From the NCBI GenBank assembly GCA_905250025.1, contig CAJNOJ010000023.1:248001-312000 (forward strand): a stretch of DNA of 64,000 nucleotides, written 5' to 3'. The DNA is from Adineta ricciae. Lineage: Eukaryota; Rotifera; Eurotatoria; Adinetida; Adinetidae. Positions 59,515 through 64,000 of this stretch are shown in pieces. Position 1 is the stretch's first letter, and every line of letters begins with the position of its first letter. Position numbers and translations under genes: made by a program. The notes under the pieces were generated by a model that saw nothing but the letters and a program-made list of their open reading frames with translations, did not search any database and was not told the DNA's origin.

Positions 59515-62500
59515 ATGCCACCACCAGTTCAATCCACCCAACCACCTGGTCAGCAATTACCAACACGAGAAAACAGTCAATTTAAAAAACTCCTCGTAAG
59601 TTTTCAAAATCAACCTTTCTGACATTATTAGATTTCTTCAAATTCTTTGAAATAGCGTTTCTATGAACAAAAGCAGTATAAGAAAGGTTTAACAGCTGCC
59701 AGAGAAATCTTGAAAAAGTTTCCCAATCATGGTGGTAAGTACACTGACCTCTCGCCTATGTTCAATGCAAAAGGATAACTCGTTTTAAGAAACATTGGCT
59801 ATGAAAGGTTTGATATTGAACTCAATGGGTAAAAAAGAGGAAGCTTTAGAAAATATTCGTAGCGGAATTAAGAATAATATTACTAGTCATGTCGTTTGGC
59901 ATGTTTACGGTTTATATCAACGATCGGATCGTAAATATGATGAAGCAATCAAAGCTTACAAACGAGCTTTACAATGTGAAAAGGATAGCTTAACTATTCT
60001 CCGTGATTTATCGCTATTACAAATTCAAATGCGCGATCTCGAAGGTTACAAAGTATGATGAAATTGCAAACGAGGATTATTTCACCGGTATACTTCTAGG
60101 AAACACGTCACCAATTATTCAATCTAAAACCTGGTCAACGTCAGTCGTGGATTGGCTTTGCTATGTCTTACCACTTGTTGGGCGATTATGATATGGCACA
60201 AAGTGTACTCGAAGAATTCCGAAAGACTCAACAGGATCGTCCAGCACCATCACCTGACAAGGCATATGATAGCGAACATTCGGAGTTTTTGCTATACCAA
60301 AATTCGGTTCTTCGCGAAAGTGGACAGTATGAAGAGGCTTTACGCCATATACAAATTCACGAGAAAGATATTTATAACAAACTAACAATAGCAGAAATCA
60401 AATATGATTTGTATATGCGATTGAATTCAAATGATCGTGCTGAAACAATTCTGCGTGATTTAATTGAACGTAATAATGAAAATAAGAAGTATTATTATAT
60501 GTTGGAGAAATGTTTACATCTGACAAACACTGACGACAAGACGAAACTATATGAAAATCTCATGGAAAAATATCCGAAAGCAGATGCGCCGAAGCAAATT
60601 ACTTTACATTTTCTAACCGGTAAGTCTATCGACTAGGATGAGGAGATTGAATTAGTTTCGATATTTTTTATCATATAGGTGATCCATTTGCCAAAGCTGT
60701 TGGATCGTATTTACAACGCGGATTTCAAAAAGGTGTACCATCATTATTTCAGTCCGTGAAATTCTTATACGCAGCATCAGAAAAAGTCAGAGCAATCATC
60801 TTCTTTTTGACGTAAACTTTCTAATCGTATATTTCCTTTTTATATAGGTTCAAATCATAGATTCACTTCTACGCACTTACTACACCAATCTAACTAAATA
60901 CGGAACATTTGAAACGCCTGCAGGTACGGATTATTTTTCTCTTTATTGAATGCTTTCTTCACTCTCGACGCTTCAGATAAAGCAAATTGCGTAGAAGAAA
61001 GCGAACCAACAACAAGTCTCCTCTGGCTTCAATACTATCTGGCGCAACACTATGATTATTTAGGTGATATTAATAAAGCTTTTGAGTACATCAACCAAGC
61101 TATATGTGATACACCAACTTTGGTCGAACTCTACATGTTTAAAGCGAAAATTCACAAGGTTGTTTTGTTCGTTTTTTCTGTTTCGAACTCATTTTTTCAT
61201 CTGTTTGATTGAATAGCACGCGGGTGATTTTCAAACGGCTGCTTCTTGGATGGATGAAGCTCAATCACTTGACACAGCTGATCGATTTGTGAATTGTAAA
61301 TGTACGAAATATTTACTACGTGCTAATCGAATAGAGACAGCACTGGAAATCGCTGGCAAATTCACTCGGGTAATTCGTGATGAACATTGTGAGTTTTGAA
61401 TGAAATGTTTCTTTTTTTAATAGGAAAATTCTTCACCTGGCGAATATCTTCGTGAAATGCAATGCATGTGGTTCGAGTTGGAAATTGCGCGAGCTTATCG
61501 TCGACTAAAAAAGTATGGTGACGCATTGAAGAAGTGTCACGAAATCGATCGAGTAGGTTCTAAAATCTGTTTCCGAATGTCGAATTTGTTTTTCAATTGT
61601 CCTACAGCATTTTCAAGAATTTGTTGATGATCAATTCGATTTTCATTCATATTGTCTGAGAAAAATGGTACTCTGTGCTTATGTTGACATGCTCAATTTA
61701 GAAGATCACATCAAAGGCCATCGATTCTTTCGTCAAGCTGCTGAAATCGCTATTGAAGTAAAACAATCGTCTCCTTTTTCCTGATAAATACACGTTCTTC
61801 TTCAGATTTACATTCGTCTGTACGATCATCCACCTTCGGAAGAAGACAACGACAACAATGACAATCTCGGTAAGCGAACTAATTTAATAAGACTTCAACT
61901 TTCCTTCTTTTTTCCAGCCAATATGTCTGCCAGTGAAGCAAAGAAACTGAAGAATAAATTACGTAAACAAAAGATGCGCGAAGAACAAGAAAAACAGAAA
62001 CAAATCGAAGCTGAACGGCGTAAGAAAGAATCTCAACGGCAACGAAATAAAGAAGATGGCGAGGAAGAGAAAATCAAAGAAGATGAACTCGTTCCGGAAA
62101 AACTTGAACATGTAAAAAAAATCGATAGTGTCTATCCTCGTCTTGTCCTGACGGTATTTCATTTAGTGCGAAAAACCATTGGAAGAAGCCATGCGATTCT
62201 TACAACCATTGGAAGATTTTTCGGGCAATTCTCTGCAAACACATTATCTAGGTTTTGAAGTTTATTATCGTCGCAGTACGTAAATATGAGTTGAATGAGA
62301 CAAAGTCATTGGTGACTGTTTTTCTTTTTCAGAGAAATACTTATTGATGTTACGTTGCTTGAAACGAATGAAAAAACTCGATGAAAACAATGCGAAATTC
62401 CATTCGTGTTTAATGAAGTTCCTTAAACTAAGTTCGTATGATTGATTGTTAACATAAATATCGAGTTCGTTCTTTTTACTGCAGTGGAAGATGAACCGAT

Positions 62501-63056
62501 TGGTGAAGAACGTATACGAAAATTGATTGATGAGGAATTGAACGATTTCGGAGTTAAACAAGGAGATTCGATCAAGAAAGTCGAAGAACTTAACGCAGAT
62601 TTCGTTAAGAACCATTCGAATTCATTACCTCATCGTGCTGAAGGTAACTTCTGATGAAAGTCTCTCGACATCAATTCTATGAATGCTTATATATTCAGCT
62701 GCGAAGATCATGCTTTTGATCAGCCCAACGAACAGTCAAAAAGCAATCGAATACTTGACAACACTGGATTCAAAATTTGTCGATCAAAACCTAAAAGTTT
62801 GCATCCAATTCGATTTTCGCCTTATGACGTTCATATTCCACCTGTTTAGACGTGTTCATCGATCTATGAAAGTATGCAATCAGGTGGTTATGGCTCTATT
62901 GACTCTTCAATTGTTGAAAACTATCGTCTTCAATGTAATCGTCTCTGGCCGCAAGCAAATCTGTTTCAGCTGAATCCGACATCTACTTTTGATCCAAACT
63001 TACAATTAACTGGTGACAATCAAGCTAACCTTAGTGAAATGAAGCCGCCTAAATAA
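59515..63056 (+). CDS. NAA15: NatA auxiliary subunit NAA15 (N-alpha-acetyltransferase 15/16)
   Basis: NAA15 is the ribosome-binding TPR scaffold of NatA, which with catalytic NAA10 acetylates nascent protein N-termini. About a dozen or more exons with short introns are in phase. TPR landmarks in order: [106 protein letters not shown] and [18 protein letters not shown] (basic coiled region), then [17 protein letters not shown]. All match human NAA15 closely. The intron after DLEGYK (60053-60101) restores the frame into [13 protein letters not shown]. The N-terminus has a short Pro/Gln extension. One gene here stands for vertebrate NAA15 and NAA16. Confidence 0.94.
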
Positions 63057-63264
63057 TCTTTGCCCACTCATTCTCTCTCAACATCGTTTCTTCGTTTCAT
63101 GTATTACTATTGTGTTCTTTTGATTAGTTTTCATAGACAAGAAAAAGAAACCGTTTATCCTCTTCAAGCATCTGTTGTTGTGATCGTCAGAAATGAAAAA
63201 CTCGTTTGTTTTTCAAAGCCATATATCCGTGTTGTAAGGTTTTATATTGGTTTTCATATGTTTC

Positions 63265-63270
63265 AATAAA
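63265..63270 (+). terminator. Polyadenylation signal between NAA15 and ARL16
   Basis: AATAAA lies about 210 nt after the NAA15 stop and 64 nt before the AG acceptor (63333-63334) that precedes the ARL16 start, a spacing like that of trans-spliced operons. Confidence 0.5.
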
Positions 63271-63339
63271 AGCAGAGAAAATATCAACCATCCTGACCAG
63301 TTTGCTTTTGTGTCATTGTTTATTTATTTCGTAGATCAA

Positions 63340-63864
63340 ATGTCAGAAGTTTTAACGAAAAAAATCTTGGTATTGGGTAGTCGATGGAGCGGCAAAAGTT
63401 TCCTAATCAAACGTTTCGAAGATCTTTGCTCCACATCGAAGATTTCTACTGACGAATTCGTATGTACGACAGCAACTCTCGGAAAGACAGTGACTCCGAT
63501 TAAATACAAACGAAATCATACATTCGAATTGCATGAACTTGGCGGAACAATGAGTTGTTTGTGGAAATCAATTTATACAAGTACAGATTTTGACAAGATC
63601 CTCTATGTTATCGATTCGACTCAACCATGGTCCATTGCTTTTTCATTAGAACAATTAAAAGAAATCACCGAACAAATACCGATCAAACACAAGAACGTTT
63701 TGTTAATTTTTAATAAAACGAATGAAATCAATTCGTTAACGAAAGCAGCATTAATGGAATTACTCGATATCGATACAGTTTGGAATGGCGACATTGACAT
63801 AATCGAAACGAATGCACGTCTTGGAACAAATCTAACAGCCGTGTTGGATTGGTTAACGCGATAG
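63340..63864 (+). CDS. ARL16: ADP-ribosylation factor-like GTPase 16
   Basis: Single-exon gene of 174 residues. ARL16 is an atypical small GTPase linked to ciliary protein export. G1/P-loop is GSRWSGKS, the switch II region is HELGGTMSCLW (ELGG replaces the usual DxGG, as in ARL16), and the base-binding motif reads NKTN instead of NKxD. The end IIETNARLGTNLTAVLDWL matches the ARL16 pattern of SAREGTGLAGVLAWL. No N-terminal Gly for myristoylation, as expected for ARL16. An upstream in-frame ATG at 63247 exists, but a TCGTAG acceptor five bases before 63340 favours this start. Confidence 0.88.
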   Translation: MSEVLTKKILVLGSRWSGKSFLIKRFEDLCSTSKISTDEFVCTTATLGKTVTPIKYKRNHTFELHELGGTMSCLWKSIYTSTDFDKILYVIDSTQPWSIAFSLEQLKEITEQIPIKHKNVLLIFNKTNEINSLTKAALMELLDIDTVWNGDIDIIETNARLGTNLTAVLDWLTR

Positions 63865-63932
63865 ATTCTCTACACTTGTAGAAAAAAAATCTCCTGCACA
63901 GAAAAATAATCTTTTTTTTGTTTGTTTTTTAG

Positions 63933-64000
63933 ATGGCAGAAACACTATCACCAATGAATGAAGATGAACAATCGATATTCTCCTCACTTCATTGTACTCT
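63933..64000 (+). CDS. N-terminus of an unidentified gene (partial at right edge)
   Basis: A long pyrimidine tract ends in TTTTTTAG directly before an ATG at 63933, and the frame MAETLSPMNEDEQSIFSSLH stays open to the edge. It starts only 68 nt after the ARL16 stop on the same strand, so it may be trans-spliced from the same pre-mRNA. Too short to identify; it could also be an internal exon of another gene. Confidence 0.45.
   Translation, partial: MAETLSPMNEDEQSIFSSLHCT

Noticed and set aside
63247..63339. Upstream in-frame ATG that would extend ARL16 by 31 residues
   Set aside because: The extension overlaps the NAA15 polyadenylation signal and a splice acceptor lies between it and the conserved start.

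Overview
The window is animal nuclear DNA. Genes are split by many short GT-AG introns (mostly about 50-65 nt), base composition is AT-rich, and the proteins are metazoan: FHOD formin, NELF-A, Phactr, glomulin, FoxQ2, swiprosin and a neurexin-type tail. Tightly spaced genes on both strands, a decayed ADP-ribosyltransferase copy of the type common in bdelloids, and splice-acceptor-like AGs just before many start codons suggest a bdelloid rotifer (Rotaria/Adineta-like). That assignment is inference; no marker gene was searched. No bacterial operon, CRISPR, insertion sequence, rRNA or tRNA was seen.

Layout. 1-2979 (-): N-terminal half of an FHOD formin running off the left edge. 2980-6057: about 3 kb with little coding sequence. 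6058-8178 (-) NELF-A and 8497-9762 (+) PIH1D2 share a divergent promoter. 10060-11620 (-): RNF217-like RBR ubiquitin ligase. 11.6-14.7 kb: gene-poor, with a broken coding remnant between G-rich inverted motifs. 14664-15184 (+): a new small cysteine-rich gene with an 11-nt exon, facing an intronless FoxQ2 gene (15307-15795, -). 16609-18148 (-): SOCS-box protein. 20556-28424 (+): VWA3B. 28622-29090 (-): short neurexin-type membrane protein. 31.6-33.5 kb: two pseudogenes, an ADP-ribosyltransferase and a membrane/LamG protein. 33752-38367 (+): CFAP57. 39238-42900 (+): PHD finger, coiled coil and PH domain. 43345-45073 (+): unrecognised protein. 46551-47320 (+): swiprosin. 48058-50823 (-): unrecognised protein. 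51800-56652 (+): Phactr. 57189-58927 (+): glomulin. 59515-63056 (+): NAA15. 63340-63864 (+): ARL16. 63933-64000 (+): start of another gene.

Themes. Cilium-linked genes (PIH1D2, VWA3B, CFAP57, ARL16) and actin regulators (FHOD, Phactr, swiprosin) recur. Three genes point to ubiquitin ligation: RNF217, the SOCS-box protein and glomulin (a cullin-RING inhibitor in vertebrates). Neighbourhood here probably reflects compact packing rather than shared function. The possible exception is NAA15-ARL16-next gene, whose spacing looks like a trans-spliced operon. I found no clearly undescribed multi-gene system. The most interesting items are the stand-alone neurexin-type tail gene, the ubiquitin-interacting motif added to the RNF217-like ligase, the PHD-coiled coil-PH protein, the candidate operon and the small microexon gene.
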